From JAUYIV01 sp040882645 (GTDB lineage: Bacteria > Actinomycetota > Acidimicrobiia > Spongiisociales > UBA11373), in NCBI GenBank assembly GCA_040882645.1, contig JBBEAX010000055.1, forward strand, positions 34,231 to 98,230: 64,000 nucleotides of DNA, read 5' to 3'. The stretch's first letter is position 1; each line of letters starts with the position of its first letter. The notes under the pieces are model-generated. The model saw only the letters and a list, made by a program, of their open reading frames with translations. It was not told where the DNA came from and made no database searches. The position numbers and the translations under genes were made by a program. This document shows positions 18,102 to 27,392 of the stretch, in pieces.

Positions 18102-18533
18102 ATGACAAGGGCTCCGGCGAGTGGGCTGCTCAGCGGACCGAATCTCCCCTACTCCCTCACGACACTCGTCGCACTCGTGGTGCTGGTGGCGTTCGTCCTC
18201 ATGGCCGATCCGTTCGGTAGCGGGGTCGTCTCAACGGGCTTCGTCCCCGGCGATCCGGTGGCGGGCGAGACCACCTTCGCCAACCGCTGCAGCGTCTGCC
18301 ACGGTCCCGGCGGCGAAGGCATCATCGGGCTCGGCAAACCCCTCACCACTTCGGAGTTCGCCGCGGGGCTCACCGACGAGGAGCTGCTGGCGTTCCTGAT
18401 CGAAGGGCGCGCCTCGGACGACCCGGAGAACACCACCGGGATCGTCATGCCGGGCCGGGCCGGCGTTCCGCCGCTGAGCGACGAGGAGTTGGTCGACGTG
18501 GTCGCCTATCTCCGGACCCTGAGCGCCGGTTAG
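18102..18533 (+). CDS. Membrane-anchored mono-heme cytochrome c
   Basis: 143 residues from ATG 18102. One N-terminal membrane helix (YSLTTLVALVVLVAFVLM) is followed by a class I cytochrome c domain with the heme motif CSVCH and a distal Met in GIVMPGRAG. It is 53 bp downstream of the M23 gene and in the same direction. It is expected to carry electrons at the outer face of the membrane; its partner could be the b-type protein at 16507-17052. Confidence 0.85.
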   Translation: MTRAPASGLLSGPNLPYSLTTLVALVVLVAFVLMADPFGSGVVSTGFVPGDPVAGETTFANRCSVCHGPGGEGIIGLGKPLTTSEFAAGLTDEELLAFLIEGRASDDPENTTGIVMPGRAGVPPLSDEELVDVVAYLRTLSAG

Positions 18534-18575
18534 TGCGGGTCGCGGTGCCAAGGTCGCATCACCCCGAGCCGGCGG

Positions 18576-19361
18576 TCAGTTCTTCGCCAGGGCCTTGATC
18601 AGCGGATCGTTGAGGGGGCCATCACCGACGCCTCCGATCGGGGTGAGGGCGATCACCCCGTTCGCGGCCGCTCCCACATCGGTGCCTTCGATCGTGGGAT
18701 CGTGGATCAACCCGCCGTAGGCATGGACGTAGACGCCCGGGCGATCCTCGGCGAAGAGGCGGTCGTACCCGGATGGGGCGACCCTGGTGAGGACCCGCGC
18801 CGTCTTTTCGGTCGCATCGTCCGGTAGCCCCACATTGAGCACATCGCCGGGGCGAATGACCGGCAGCGCCTCGGCGACCATGGCCGCGGCCACCGCCGCC
18901 AGCCGCTCCCACATTGGCAGGGCGTCGGGTTCGAGCACATCGTTCTTCCACTGTTGCCACGGAACCGTGTGCGACCCGGCGGAGAAGGCGATGGCGGGTA
19001 CCCCGGCGATCCCTGCCTCGAGGGCGGCGCCGACGGTGCCGCTCGACTGGAGGTAGGCCGCTCCGTGGTTGTACCCGATGTTGATCCCGGAGACGACGAT
19101 GTCGGGCCGTTCGAAGAGGACGTGGACCCCGAGTTGGACGCAATCGGCCGGAAACCCACTGCAAGCGAGCACCGGCACGCCCCCCACATCAGCCTCGATC
19201 ACCGTGACGGGCTCGAAGCGGGTGATGGCCTTCGCCACCCAGGATCGTTCCCGGTCCGGCACCACCACGGAAATTTCCCCGACTTTCTCGAGCGCCCGGG
19301 CGAATGCGGCAAGGCCGGGGGCGGCGGTGCCGTCGTCGTTGGTGAGAAGGATTCGCGCCAT
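18576..19361 (-). CDS. surE: 5'/3'-nucleotidase SurE
   Basis: 261 residues. The N-terminus MARILLTNDDG has the metal-binding DD pair; downstream DIVVSGINIGYNHG and the GTVGAALEAGIAGVPAIAFS segment complete the SurE catalytic core. SurE dephosphorylates nucleoside monophosphates and related substrates during stress. It is transcribed divergently from the beta-propeller lipoprotein. Confidence 0.95.
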   Translation of the reverse strand: MARILLTNDDGTAAPGLAAFARALEKVGEISVVVPDRERSWVAKAITRFEPVTVIEADVGGVPVLACSGFPADCVQLGVHVLFERPDIVVSGINIGYNHGAAYLQSSGTVGAALEAGIAGVPAIAFSAGSHTVPWQQWKNDVLEPDALPMWERLAAVAAAMVAEALPVIRPGDVLNVGLPDDATEKTARVLTRVAPSGYDRLFAEDRPGVYVHAYGGLIHDPTIEGTDVGAAANGVIALTPIGGVGDGPLNDPLIKALAKN

Positions 19362-19435
19362 CCGACCACGCTACCGGGAACCGGCGGGGCCACCGTTACC
19401 GTCACATTGGGCGACACCCACGAAAAGGATCGCAG

Positions 19436-21628
19436 ATGCGCAGGTACCTCGCCCTCGCGGCGGTAATGGTGATGGCGATGACGGCGTGTACCCGGGCGGA
19501 GTCGACCAGCCCGATCCGATCGCTGGGAGCCTCTTTCGATCCCCGGTCGATCACCTTCAGCGCGGTCCTTACCCCGTTCGATGCGTGCGACGCCGTGCTG
19601 GTCCACTTCAAGGCCGAGGCTCTCGAGCGCGTCGGCCCCTACGGGCTCGATGGCGGCCCTCGCTGGTACTTCTTCGAGGGAGGCGCCAGGGCACAGGAGG
19701 ACACTGCCGGCCCTCCCGGTGACGGCGCGGTGACCACCATGCCCGCCTCCCTTGCCGGCAGAGGCGAGGATGGCGGTTTTTCGGGGACCAATGTCCAGGT
19801 GTCCGGGGTTGACGAGCCCGACATCATCAAGACCGACGGCGAGCGAATCCTGTCGATCGTCGACGGAAAGCTCCGCTACGTCGATGTGACCGGTGACGAA
19901 CCGGTCCTGCTGGGAGAACTCCAACTCGAGACGGGCTGGAATCACCGGTTCTTCGTGGACGGTGACCGTGCTTTCGTCTTCTCGCAGGGCGACCTCTATG
20001 CGATCCCGATGTTTGCCGCCGACGCCGCCCGCATCGCCCCGCCCTATGGCGCGACCGTGAGCGTGGTTCAGGAGATAGACCTGTCCGACCCCGACGACAT
20101 GCAGGTCGTCCGTACCCTGCGAGTCGATGGTTCCTACCTGAGCGCTCGCTCGATCGACGGCGTGGTGCGAATGGTGGTGTCGTCCTATCCGTCGGATCTC
20201 CCCTTCGTGTATCCATCCAATGAGTCGGCCGAGGACATCGCTCTCGCCGCCAACCGTCAGATCATTGAAACGTCGACCCTGGAGACCTGGGTCCCCTCGT
20301 ACACCTTGTACGACGCCGATGGCGACGAGATCGACTCGGGGCTGGTGGTGGCGTGTGATCGGATGCATCGCCCCGCCGAGTTCGCCGGGTTCGACACCTT
20401 GTCCGTGACGACGCTCGATCTCAGCGGCTCGCTCGGCGCCGGCAACGGCACCGGTGTGATCGCTCGCGGCGAGACGGTTTACGCGTCTCACACGAGCCTC
20501 TACGTGGCCACCAATGTGTGGATCCCGGAGGACGTCTCCGACACCACCGATTTCCAGGAGTTCTCGGAGCGGTACGAGACGGCGGTGCACAAATTCGACA
20601 TCGCCGGCAACGGACCGGCCACCTATCGCGCCAGCGGATCGATCGACGGACACTTGCTCAATCAGTTCTCACTGGACGAGTTCGACGGTCACCTGCGGGT
20701 CGCGGTCACCGAGGGCGCTCCCTGGTCGTTCGAGGAGGACTCGGAGTCCAAGATTGTCGTCCTCACCGAGCGCGACGGGCTTCTCGTCGAAATCGGATCA
20801 GTCGGAGACATGGGCAAGGGGGAAAGGATCTACTCGGTCCGCTTCCTCGGGGAGACGGCGTATGTGGTGACGTTCCGCCAGGTCGACCCGCTCTATGTGG
20901 TCGATCTCAGGAACCCGGAGAACCCGGTTGTCAGCGGCGAGCTCAAGATCCCCGGCTACTCCTCATACCTCCACCCTCTGGGCAACGGGATGCTGCTCGG
21001 GGTGGGCCAGGAGGCCGATAGCCAGGGCCGTACGACGGGAGCGAAGGCCACCCTGTTCGATGTCTCCGATCCGTCCGATCCTCGAGAGATCTCATCGTGG
21101 ACCATCGCCGACGCGTACAGCGACGTCGAGTGGGAGCACCTGGCCTTCCTCTACTGGGCGCCGGCGGACATTGTGGTCCTGCCGATTCAGTCCTGGATGA
21201 CGCAGTTCATGGGGGCGGTGGTCCTCAAGACCGACGATGGGCTGCGTGAGTATGGACGTATCACCCATCAGCGCGAAGACCGCCCGGGCGATGGATCGGA
21301 CTGTGAGGTTCTCGACTCCGTCAAGGAAGCCGGACTCGTTATTCAGCTCTGCGACGAGGGCGACGATGGCGGGTACGGCGGGTACTACTGCGAGTCCGTG
21401 CCGGCGGATGAGGCCGCCGCACTCGCTCGGGACTGGGGCGTCGAAGTCTCCGACGACGAACTCGACGCCGCCGACCGGGTCGAGGTTTGCTGGCCGAACT
21501 ACGAGCTCGGCGATCAGCAGATCATGCGGTCCCTGGTGATCGGAGACATATTGTGGACACTGTCCTGGCACGGCCTCCAGGCCAACGCCCTCGACGGCCT
21601 CGAGGTGCTCCACAAGGTGGGGTTCTAA
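19436..21628 (+). CDS. Beta-propeller domain lipoprotein (PF09826-like)
   Basis: 730 residues. A lipobox (MVMAMTAC) is followed by a long repeated beta structure containing YxxTNVQVxGVDEPDIIKTDG-like (here FSGTNVQVSGVDEPDIIKTD) and the SYLHPLGNGMLLGVG motif. This is the diagnostic pattern of the secreted Beta_propel family (archaea, clostridia, actinobacteria). C-terminal residues contain several Cys. Function in the family is unknown; a surface-exposed protease-resistant or binding role is inferred. Confidence 0.85.
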   Translation: MRRYLALAAVMVMAMTACTRAESTSPIRSLGASFDPRSITFSAVLTPFDACDAVLVHFKAEALERVGPYGLDGGPRWYFFEGGARAQEDTAGPPGDGAVTTMPASLAGRGEDGGFSGTNVQVSGVDEPDIIKTDGERILSIVDGKLRYVDVTGDEPVLLGELQLETGWNHRFFVDGDRAFVFSQGDLYAIPMFAADAARIAPPYGATVSVVQEIDLSDPDDMQVVRTLRVDGSYLSARSIDGVVRMVVSSYPSDLPFVYPSNESAEDIALAANRQIIETSTLETWVPSYTLYDADGDEIDSGLVVACDRMHRPAEFAGFDTLSVTTLDLSGSLGAGNGTGVIARGETVYASHTSLYVATNVWIPEDVSDTTDFQEFSERYETAVHKFDIAGNGPATYRASGSIDGHLLNQFSLDEFDGHLRVAVTEGAPWSFEEDSESKIVVLTERDGLLVEIGSVGDMGKGERIYSVRFLGETAYVVTFRQVDPLYVVDLRNPENPVVSGELKIPGYSSYLHPLGNGMLLGVGQEADSQGRTTGAKATLFDVSDPSDPREISSWTIADAYSDVEWEHLAFLYWAPADIVVLPIQSWMTQFMGAVVLKTDDGLREYGRITHQREDRPGDGSDCEVLDSVKEAGLVIQLCDEGDDGGYGGYYCESVPADEAAALARDWGVEVSDDELDAADRVEVCWPNYELGDQQIMRSLVIGDILWTLSWHGLQANALDGLEVLHKVGF

Positions 21629-21636
21629 AGAGACCC

Positions 21637-21711
21637 AAGAATCAAGAGTCAAGAATCGAGACCAGCCGGTGTCGCCGATGGTCATCTTGGTTCTTGGCTC
21701 TTGATTCTCTT
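21637..21711. repeat. Imperfect inverted repeat between tandem genes
   Basis: The left arm (21637-21664) repeats AAGAATCAAGAG; the right arm (21687-21711) reads TTGGTTCTTGGCTCTTGATTC. Arms match at about 20 of 22 positions over the best stretch. It lies just after the propeller gene stop and could serve as a transcription terminator, though it lacks a T-run. Confidence 0.6.
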
Positions 21712-21744
21712 TGAGCGCAGCGAGACCCCTTACCATCGATACCC

Positions 21745-22887
21745 GTGTTCGCTCCCATTCGTTCCATGCTGTCGGTGCGCCGGGGGGCGCCGGCGGCGCT
21801 CATCGTGGGGGCGGCGTCGGTGTCGTTCCTCTTCGGCGCAACGCCATTCTTGATTCCCGAGGTGGCCGATCGGCTCGGCGTGAGCCTGGGGGTCGCCGGG
21901 CTCATCTCCTCTGCCCAGGTGCTGGGGTTCGCCGGATCGGTGTTCGTTGCCGGTAGGCGGCTCTCTCCGTCCCGTGGCGTGTTGGTGTGGGCGGCGGTGG
22001 CTGCGGCGGCGTTCGATGTGGCCAGCGGGTTCGTGCCGTCGTTCGGGCTGCTCCTGGTCTTGCGACTCGGTGCCGGGGTCGCAGCCGGCCTGCTCACCTG
22101 GTTGGCGTGGGCGGATGCGATGCGGTCGTCTCACTCGATGCGCGACATCGCGGCGATCGGCCCATTGACGGTGTTGTTCGGTGCACCGCTGCTCGGGTGG
22201 GTGGGGTCGGTGGGCGGCGACCGTGCCCTCTACCTGGTGTTGGCCGCCTCGATGATCCCCCCCATGTTGATTCCGGTCGAGTTCGTGGCCCAGCCGATGA
22301 GGGGGCGGCACTCGATGAGCCCGTCGCGCACGAACCTCGTGCTGCTGGGTGCGCTCGGGTGTCTGACGATGGCGGGTTCCGCCCTCTTCGTCTTCCTTGG
22401 CGCATTCGCCGACATCGAGATCGGCCTGACGGCGGTCGCGCTGTCCCTGGGGTTCAGCGTCAATGCGTTGGCCGGACTGATCGCCGCCGGCCGGCGTCGA
22501 CGGCCCCGATACGCCTGGCCGTGGCTGGTGGTGACGGCTGTTTCAGCGACTTCCATCGTCCTGTTCCCTGGCGCGGTCGTGTTCTACGCGGGGATGTTCG
22601 GGTGGGGTTTCGCCTTCTGGATGGCGGTGCCCCGGGTGCTGGGGCGGGTGGCTGAGTGGTCTCTGGTCCCGGACGAGCGGGTGGGCGACGCCCAGTCGAT
22701 CATGGCGCTGGGTCGCGCCGCCGGCCCGGCGATCGGGGGGACTCTGGTCGGCTCAGGCGATTTCGGTGGCCTGGTGGTGTTCGCTGGCGCCGGGCTGCTG
22801 AGTAGCGCGATCCTGACGGGATCGGTGGAGGTCTACCGGCGAGACCGGGCAGGTCCGTCAGCCGGTCACAACGTGCCGCATCGCTGA
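21745..22887 (+). CDS. MFS-type permease
   Basis: 380 residues with about 12 hydrophobic helices. The cytoplasmic loop after helix 2 reads VAGRRLSPSRGVLVW, in the place of the MFS motif A. The middle has an arginine-rich loop (AAGRRRRPRYAWPW). Many members export drugs or small metabolites; no substrate can be inferred. The GTG start at 21745 follows the hairpin repeat. Confidence 0.7.
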   Translation: MFAPIRSMLSVRRGAPAALIVGAASVSFLFGATPFLIPEVADRLGVSLGVAGLISSAQVLGFAGSVFVAGRRLSPSRGVLVWAAVAAAAFDVASGFVPSFGLLLVLRLGAGVAAGLLTWLAWADAMRSSHSMRDIAAIGPLTVLFGAPLLGWVGSVGGDRALYLVLAASMIPPMLIPVEFVAQPMRGRHSMSPSRTNLVLLGALGCLTMAGSALFVFLGAFADIEIGLTAVALSLGFSVNALAGLIAAGRRRRPRYAWPWLVVTAVSATSIVLFPGAVVFYAGMFGWGFAFWMAVPRVLGRVAEWSLVPDERVGDAQSIMALGRAAGPAIGGTLVGSGDFGGLVVFAGAGLLSSAILTGSVEVYRRDRAGPSAGHNVPHR

Positions 22888-22891
22888 CCCG

Positions 22892-23215
22892 TCAGGGAGC
22901 AGGATCGACTGTCTGGGGCGGCCTGTTGGCACGGGTGGGTGCACGTTTGCGGCCAGCGGCCGCCACCGCCTTGGAGGCGACGCTCTTGATGCCGTCCGCC
23001 GCCTTGCCGGCCACGGGGAACTCTCTGCGGAGCACCGCCAGCCCGGCCAGTATCACCACGGTGCCGGGTCCCGGCAGCGGGAGAAGGGCAACCCCGAGCA
23101 GCACGGTGGCACCCCCGGACACCGCCACGGTGGCGCGTCGCAGCTGCCGCTTGGGAACAGCTTGGGCTTCCGGGCTGAGGTCACTCTCGTGCACGCTCAT
23201 ATGACCACGCGTCAC
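22892..23215 (-). CDS. PGPGW-type small membrane protein
   Basis: 107 residues with a hydrophobic pair around LLPLPGPGTVVILAGLAVLRREFPVAGK, the PGPGW signature in slightly altered form. Family members are two-helix proteins of unknown role. The start could be GTG 23215 or ATG 23200 (MSVHESDLSPEAQ). It is separated from the next leftward gene by a REP-like hairpin pair at 23230-23275. Confidence 0.75.
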   Translation of the reverse strand: MTRGHMSVHESDLSPEAQAVPKRQLRRATVAVSGGATVLLGVALLPLPGPGTVVILAGLAVLRREFPVAGKAADGIKSVASKAVAAAGRKRAPTRANRPPQTVDPAP

Positions 23216-23229
23216 CCGCGAATGTTCCC

Positions 23230-23275
23230 GTCTCCTCCCCCGCAGGGGGAGGTGGCGACGCCCGAAGGGCGGTCA
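23230..23275. repeat. REP-like paired hairpins
   Basis: CCTCCCCC..GGGGGAGG (23234-23252) then GCCCGAAGGGC (23260-23270). The same hairpin core, with a TTC loop, recurs at 55580-55600. Between tandem leftward genes it could attenuate transcription. Confidence 0.55.
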
Positions 23276-23316
23276 CGGAGGGGCCGTGCGGCGGTCTAAC
23301 CCGTCGCGGGAAGCGG

Positions 23317-25167
23317 CTACCGCTTCCGCGCCACCACCACCAGGCTGTCCAGCCTGACCCAGTTGGCCTGGCGGAGGGGGCTGCGGATCATTTGCAGCGT
23401 CTCCAACCCCGCCTCGGCCACCATCTTGCGCAGATCCTTCTTGCGGAAGTGCCAGATGTGCTTGTGCGGCTTGAGGGTCCACCAACGCCGGCGCAGCAGG
23501 CGGGCGGGCAGGGAGTCGAAGTTGGGGCACGAGAAGGCGATCACGCCGCCCGGCGAGGTCAGCCCGGCTGCAGCCACGAGGAAGGCACCCGGGTCGGGCA
23601 CGTGTTCGATCACGTCCCAGAACGCCACGGCGTCCCAGTCCTCGGTGGGCGGGAGCGACACCACCTCCCCGACATGGATGGGGACTCCCAAACGCTTGCT
23701 GGCCGTTTCGGCGGCCACCGCCGAGTACTCGAGGCCGCCGAGGTCGAATCCCCGCTCGCGGGCGGCTTCGAGGAACATCCCGTATGCGCACCCGACCTCG
23801 AACATGCGCCGGTCGGGTCGCTGCTCGAGGTGATGCTCGATCAGTTCTAGACGCCCCGCCGACCACCGGCGCTGCATCGCCTCGGCGCCAGTGTTGCGAT
23901 ATACGCCGTCGTCGAAGTACTTGGCGTTGCCGTAGAGCGCCGTCCTCCCCGCCTCATTGAGACGGGGGCTCATGAAGGCCTGGCCGCACCTGGGGCAATC
24001 GACGAGGGCGAAGGGATCGAGGTCCCACCGCAGCTTGCCGGGGATACGGCAGCGGAAACACAGGGCCGCCTCGAGGTGCTCCGGCGGTACGTCGTCGAGG
24101 CCCCAACGAGCCGCTCCCGTCACCCGATTGGTGCGACGGTGCCAACCGATGGCCACCAACCCTCCGACGATGGTCGGGAGGAGGTACGTGAAGAACCGGA
24201 ACAGCAGTACCGCGGCCGCGACCCGTTCAACCCCCGGCTCGGCCATACCAGTCGCGATCAGCCCCACCAACCCGAGCTCGGCGACCCCGAGGCCGCCGGG
24301 GGTGATCGGGATCGCAGAAAGGAGGCGGATGATCGCGAAGGCGGCGAGTACCTCGGGCCATGGCACCACTCGGGAGGCAACCCCGGCGGCGCGCAGGCAC
24401 GCCAGCAGGACGAAGAAGAGCGATAGATGAGCGGCGAGGGTGGACAGCAGCATCTGCCGCCATCGGGTGCCCAGCGCCGTCCCCACCGCGGTGAAGAAGT
24501 CTGTTACCGGCGACCGGTCGCCGGTCATCTCCGCGCGTCCGAACAAGCGCCGGATCCACCCGACGAAGCGCTCGACCGGCCCGAGGAGGGCGTGGCGAAG
24601 GCTCGAACGGGCCACCGCCACGGCGACCAGGATCACCACGAGCAGGGCGACGGCGCCGATGAGAGTCGCGTCGAGAAGATCGGGCATCGCCAGGCCGCTC
24701 AACATCGCCCCGACCAACGCGACCGCGGGCAGCAGCAGTTTGACGAGGTTGTTCCAGACGCCGGTGAGGGCGACCGCGGCCCCGATCTGGCTTCCGGGGT
24801 GACCCCACCGCCCGAGCATCACGTAGGTGATCCCTACTCCGACCGCACCGCCTCCGGGGATCGTGTTCGCGGCAGAGGTGGACGCGAGTCGGGCCACAAG
24901 CGCGTGGCGAAAGGTGAGGTTGGGGATCACTGCCATGGTCATCAGGGGGTTGACCAGTTGGTGGCCGATCGCCAGGACGGTGAGGAGGGCAAGCGTGGCG
25001 ATCGGAATGGCGCGGATGTCGCCCCAGACGTTGCCGTAGTCGGCAAGGCGGGGAAAGATCGCGACGAACGCGACGGCCACGAGCGCCGCTGCCACGAGGC
25101 CGAGAATGAGGCGTCGACGACGAGTGGCGCGGACGGCCGTCGCCGTCGAGATGGATGAGTCGGACAC
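23317..25167 (-). CDS. Fusion of a flippase-like (LPG_synthase_TM/UPF0104) domain with a zinc ribbon and SAM methyltransferase
   Basis: 616 residues. Residues 20-345 are eight or so helices of the MprF/AglD-like flippase family, with the characteristic IPGGGAVGVGITYVMLG and PITPGGLGVAELGLVGL segments. A zinc-ribbon-like stretch follows (C..C..17 residues..C..C, about 372-398). Residues 430-570 are a class I methyltransferase (MFEVGCAYGMFLEAARERGFDLGGLE; DAVAFWDVIEHVPDPGAFL). This suggests coupling of lipid-linked sugar or phospholipid handling to methylation. The substrate is unknown. Confidence 0.8.
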   Translation of the reverse strand: MSDSSISTATAVRATRRRRLILGLVAAALVAVAFVAIFPRLADYGNVWGDIRAIPIATLALLTVLAIGHQLVNPLMTMAVIPNLTFRHALVARLASTSAANTIPGGGAVGVGITYVMLGRWGHPGSQIGAAVALTGVWNNLVKLLLPAVALVGAMLSGLAMPDLLDATLIGAVALLVVILVAVAVARSSLRHALLGPVERFVGWIRRLFGRAEMTGDRSPVTDFFTAVGTALGTRWRQMLLSTLAAHLSLFFVLLACLRAAGVASRVVPWPEVLAAFAIIRLLSAIPITPGGLGVAELGLVGLIATGMAEPGVERVAAAVLLFRFFTYLLPTIVGGLVAIGWHRRTNRVTGAARWGLDDVPPEHLEAALCFRCRIPGKLRWDLDPFALVDCPRCGQAFMSPRLNEAGRTALYGNAKYFDDGVYRNTGAEAMQRRWSAGRLELIEHHLEQRPDRRMFEVGCAYGMFLEAARERGFDLGGLEYSAVAAETASKRLGVPIHVGEVVSLPPTEDWDAVAFWDVIEHVPDPGAFLVAAAGLTSPGGVIAFSCPNFDSLPARLLRRRWWTLKPHKHIWHFRKKDLRKMVAEAGLETLQMIRSPLRQANWVRLDSLVVVARKR

Positions 25168-25212
25168 CGGCGCCAGGTTACCCGCGGCCGGTAGTGGCCG
25201 GTTTGGCCAGGC

Positions 25213-26415
25213 CTATCCGTGGTGGTCGACCGGCTCCCCCTCGGCCATGCGGGCCGCCAGCCATGTTGTCAGCGGCACAGCCGCCACGAGTCCGATGCTG
25301 CCGACGAGGGTCCGCACCACTTCGACCGCGACGATCTCGGTGTTGAGCGATGTGCCGAGAGACTGCCCGGCGAGCACGAAGAACAACAGCAGTGGCATCG
25401 ACGCTCCTACATAGGCGAGCAAGAGGGTGTTCACCGTGCTCGCCACGTGGTCGCGGCCCACCCTCATCCCCGAGCGGAAAAGGCGGCTGCGCGTCATCTC
25501 CGGGTTGGCCGCCCGAATCTCCCACACCGCCGAGGCCTGGGTCACGGTGACGTCGTCGATGGCGCCGAGGCTCCCCAGCACCACCCCGGCGAGCAGCAAT
25601 CCCTGAACGTTGATGGTGCCGACGAAGGTGAGGATGAACGAGACATCGGAGGCGAATCCGGTGAAGCGAGCCGCCTCCAGGGTGCCCCAAGCCAAGAGCG
25701 CGGTGAGGGCGAGCGCGGCAAGGGTTCCCAGCAGGGCAACGGTGGTCATCCGGTTGAAACCGTGAGCCGTGTAGAGGGCGACGTATGCGATTGCCGAGGC
25801 GCCGACGACCGCCACCATCACCGGCTCGCGACCGTCGATGATGGCTGGAACGATGAAGGTCAAGATCACCAGCACGCTTGCTCCCAGGCCGGCCAGCGCC
25901 GCTGCCCCGCGGGCCCTGCCCATGACCACCACTGCGATGATGAACAGCGCGGTGATCCACAGCAGCACCGGGCGGCGCTGGCGGTCGAAGTACGAGTAGC
26001 GGAACTCGGGTGCGGCGCCTTCCTGATAGGCGAGCACCACGTCGTCTCCTGGAGCGAATGTCGGCGTCGTCGCCGACACTGCGAACTCGAGCACAACTGT
26101 GCTTCCCGTATCCGGGCCCTCTGTCATGTCGAACGCCACGGACACGCAGGGGACATCGGCGGTGTTTGCGCACGGTTGCTGTTCGGCCGTGACGACGGTG
26201 GCGTCGTAGACCAGGCGGGGGATCCCCACCTCGGACAGGTCCGGACGCTCCCCACCCGTTGGGCGGAGCAGCACGATTCCGATGAGGGTGAACAACGCAA
26301 TCGCCGCGGCGATCATCGTTGGCAGCGCGCGCAGGATCCCGACGCGCTCCGGCTCGAGAAACCGTTCCAACTCTCGGCGGCGGTCTGGTGGGAGGTTCTC
26401 GATGCCGGCGGGCAT
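25213..26415 (-). CDS. YibE/F-family membrane protein
   Basis: 400 residues from ATG 26415 (MPAGIENLPPDRRRELERFLEPERVG). After one N-terminal helix and a small beta domain (VYDATVVTAEQQPC..), seven helices carry the YibE/F signatures GHxxxD-like LGSLGAIDDVTVTQASAVWE and NTLLLAYVGASMPLLLFF. Family function is unsettled; a permease or respiratory role has been suggested. An upstream in-frame GTG would read through low-complexity Val-rich sequence over the divergent gene and is unlikely. Confidence 0.85.
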   Translation of the reverse strand: MPAGIENLPPDRRRELERFLEPERVGILRALPTMIAAAIALFTLIGIVLLRPTGGERPDLSEVGIPRLVYDATVVTAEQQPCANTADVPCVSVAFDMTEGPDTGSTVVLEFAVSATTPTFAPGDDVVLAYQEGAAPEFRYSYFDRQRRPVLLWITALFIIAVVVMGRARGAAALAGLGASVLVILTFIVPAIIDGREPVMVAVVGASAIAYVALYTAHGFNRMTTVALLGTLAALALTALLAWGTLEAARFTGFASDVSFILTFVGTINVQGLLLAGVVLGSLGAIDDVTVTQASAVWEIRAANPEMTRSRLFRSGMRVGRDHVASTVNTLLLAYVGASMPLLLFFVLAGQSLGTSLNTEIVAVEVVRTLVGSIGLVAAVPLTTWLAARMAEGEPVDHHG

Positions 26416-26527
26416 CGCAGGAGCGTAGACCCCGTGGGGGATGGGGAGCGCCTGCGCGGTGGCTCTGCACCCGGTACCGTCCCGCGTTGCCATACGGTAC
26501 CTTGAGCCGTCGACCACAATCTCGTTC

Positions 26528-27280
26528 ATGAAGCAGCGACTCGGGCTCACCGCCGCCGCCTTGCTGGCGGCATCGCTATTCGCCTGCGGCGACGATGCGA
26601 CGACGACGACGACCACGACCACGACCCTCGTCGCCACTACCACCCGCGCGGTGACGACGACCACGGCCGCTCCGACGACCTCTCTGCCGCCGACCTTCTA
26701 CTCGGCGGAGGCCGTCGCCTACTTCGAGGAGGTGGCGTTCGGGGAAGAGTTCGGTGACGGCACCCGCGAGATCAGGAAGTGGACTCACGATGTGCGGATC
26801 GTCGTTCACGGCGAACCCTCCGACGAGGATCTCGTGACCCTGTACGACGTGGTCGCCGACCTCAACACGATCATCGGGACGATTGTGATCGACATCGTCG
26901 CCGCCGATGGCAACTTCGACATCCACTTCGCCCCAGAGCCGGAGTTCGCCGCGATCGAACCCAATTACGTGCCCGTGAACATGGGATTCTTCTGGGTGTG
27001 GTGGGACGGTGGAGGGAACATCACCGACGCTCGCGTTCTGGTTTCGACCACGGGCCTCACTCAGGCGGAAAGGAACCACATCATCCGCGAGGAAGTCACC
27101 CAGTCACTGGGGCTGATGCGCGATTCCTTCGCGTTCGAGGACAGCATCTTCTATCAGGGGTGGACCGAGACCCAGGAGTATTCGGAGCTCGACGAGCTGC
27201 TGATCGAGATGCTCTACCTGCCGGTCGTCGAGCCACAGATGACGGTCGAGGCGGCCCGGGCGGTCATTCCGGGTGGTTGA
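26528..27280 (+). CDS. DUF2927-like secreted lipoprotein with Thr-rich linker
   Basis: 250 residues from ATG 26528. A lipobox (AASLFAC) is followed by a 35-residue Thr/Ala linker, then a globular domain. The domain has WTHDVRIVVHGEPSDEDL, NTIIGTIVIDIVAADGNFDIHF, REEVTQSLGLMRDSFAFEDSIFYQGW, the signature of DUF2927 (a putative metal-dependent peptidase-like fold with an E-x-x-Q-x-L core). The gene is divergent from the YibE/F gene. Confidence 0.8.
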   Translation: MKQRLGLTAAALLAASLFACGDDATTTTTTTTTLVATTTRAVTTTTAAPTTSLPPTFYSAEAVAYFEEVAFGEEFGDGTREIRKWTHDVRIVVHGEPSDEDLVTLYDVVADLNTIIGTIVIDIVAADGNFDIHFAPEPEFAAIEPNYVPVNMGFFWVWWDGGGNITDARVLVSTTGLTQAERNHIIREEVTQSLGLMRDSFAFEDSIFYQGWTETQEYSELDELLIEMLYLPVVEPQMTVEAARAVIPGG

Positions 27281-27392
27281 TGTGGTGGCTCAACGGTGCC
27301 TTCGATCGAGCCGCCGCGCCGGTGACACCGGCACGGATCGTTTCAGGGTGGATCCTCTTCGTTCGACGGCGTCGACCAAATAGGCTGGTCTC

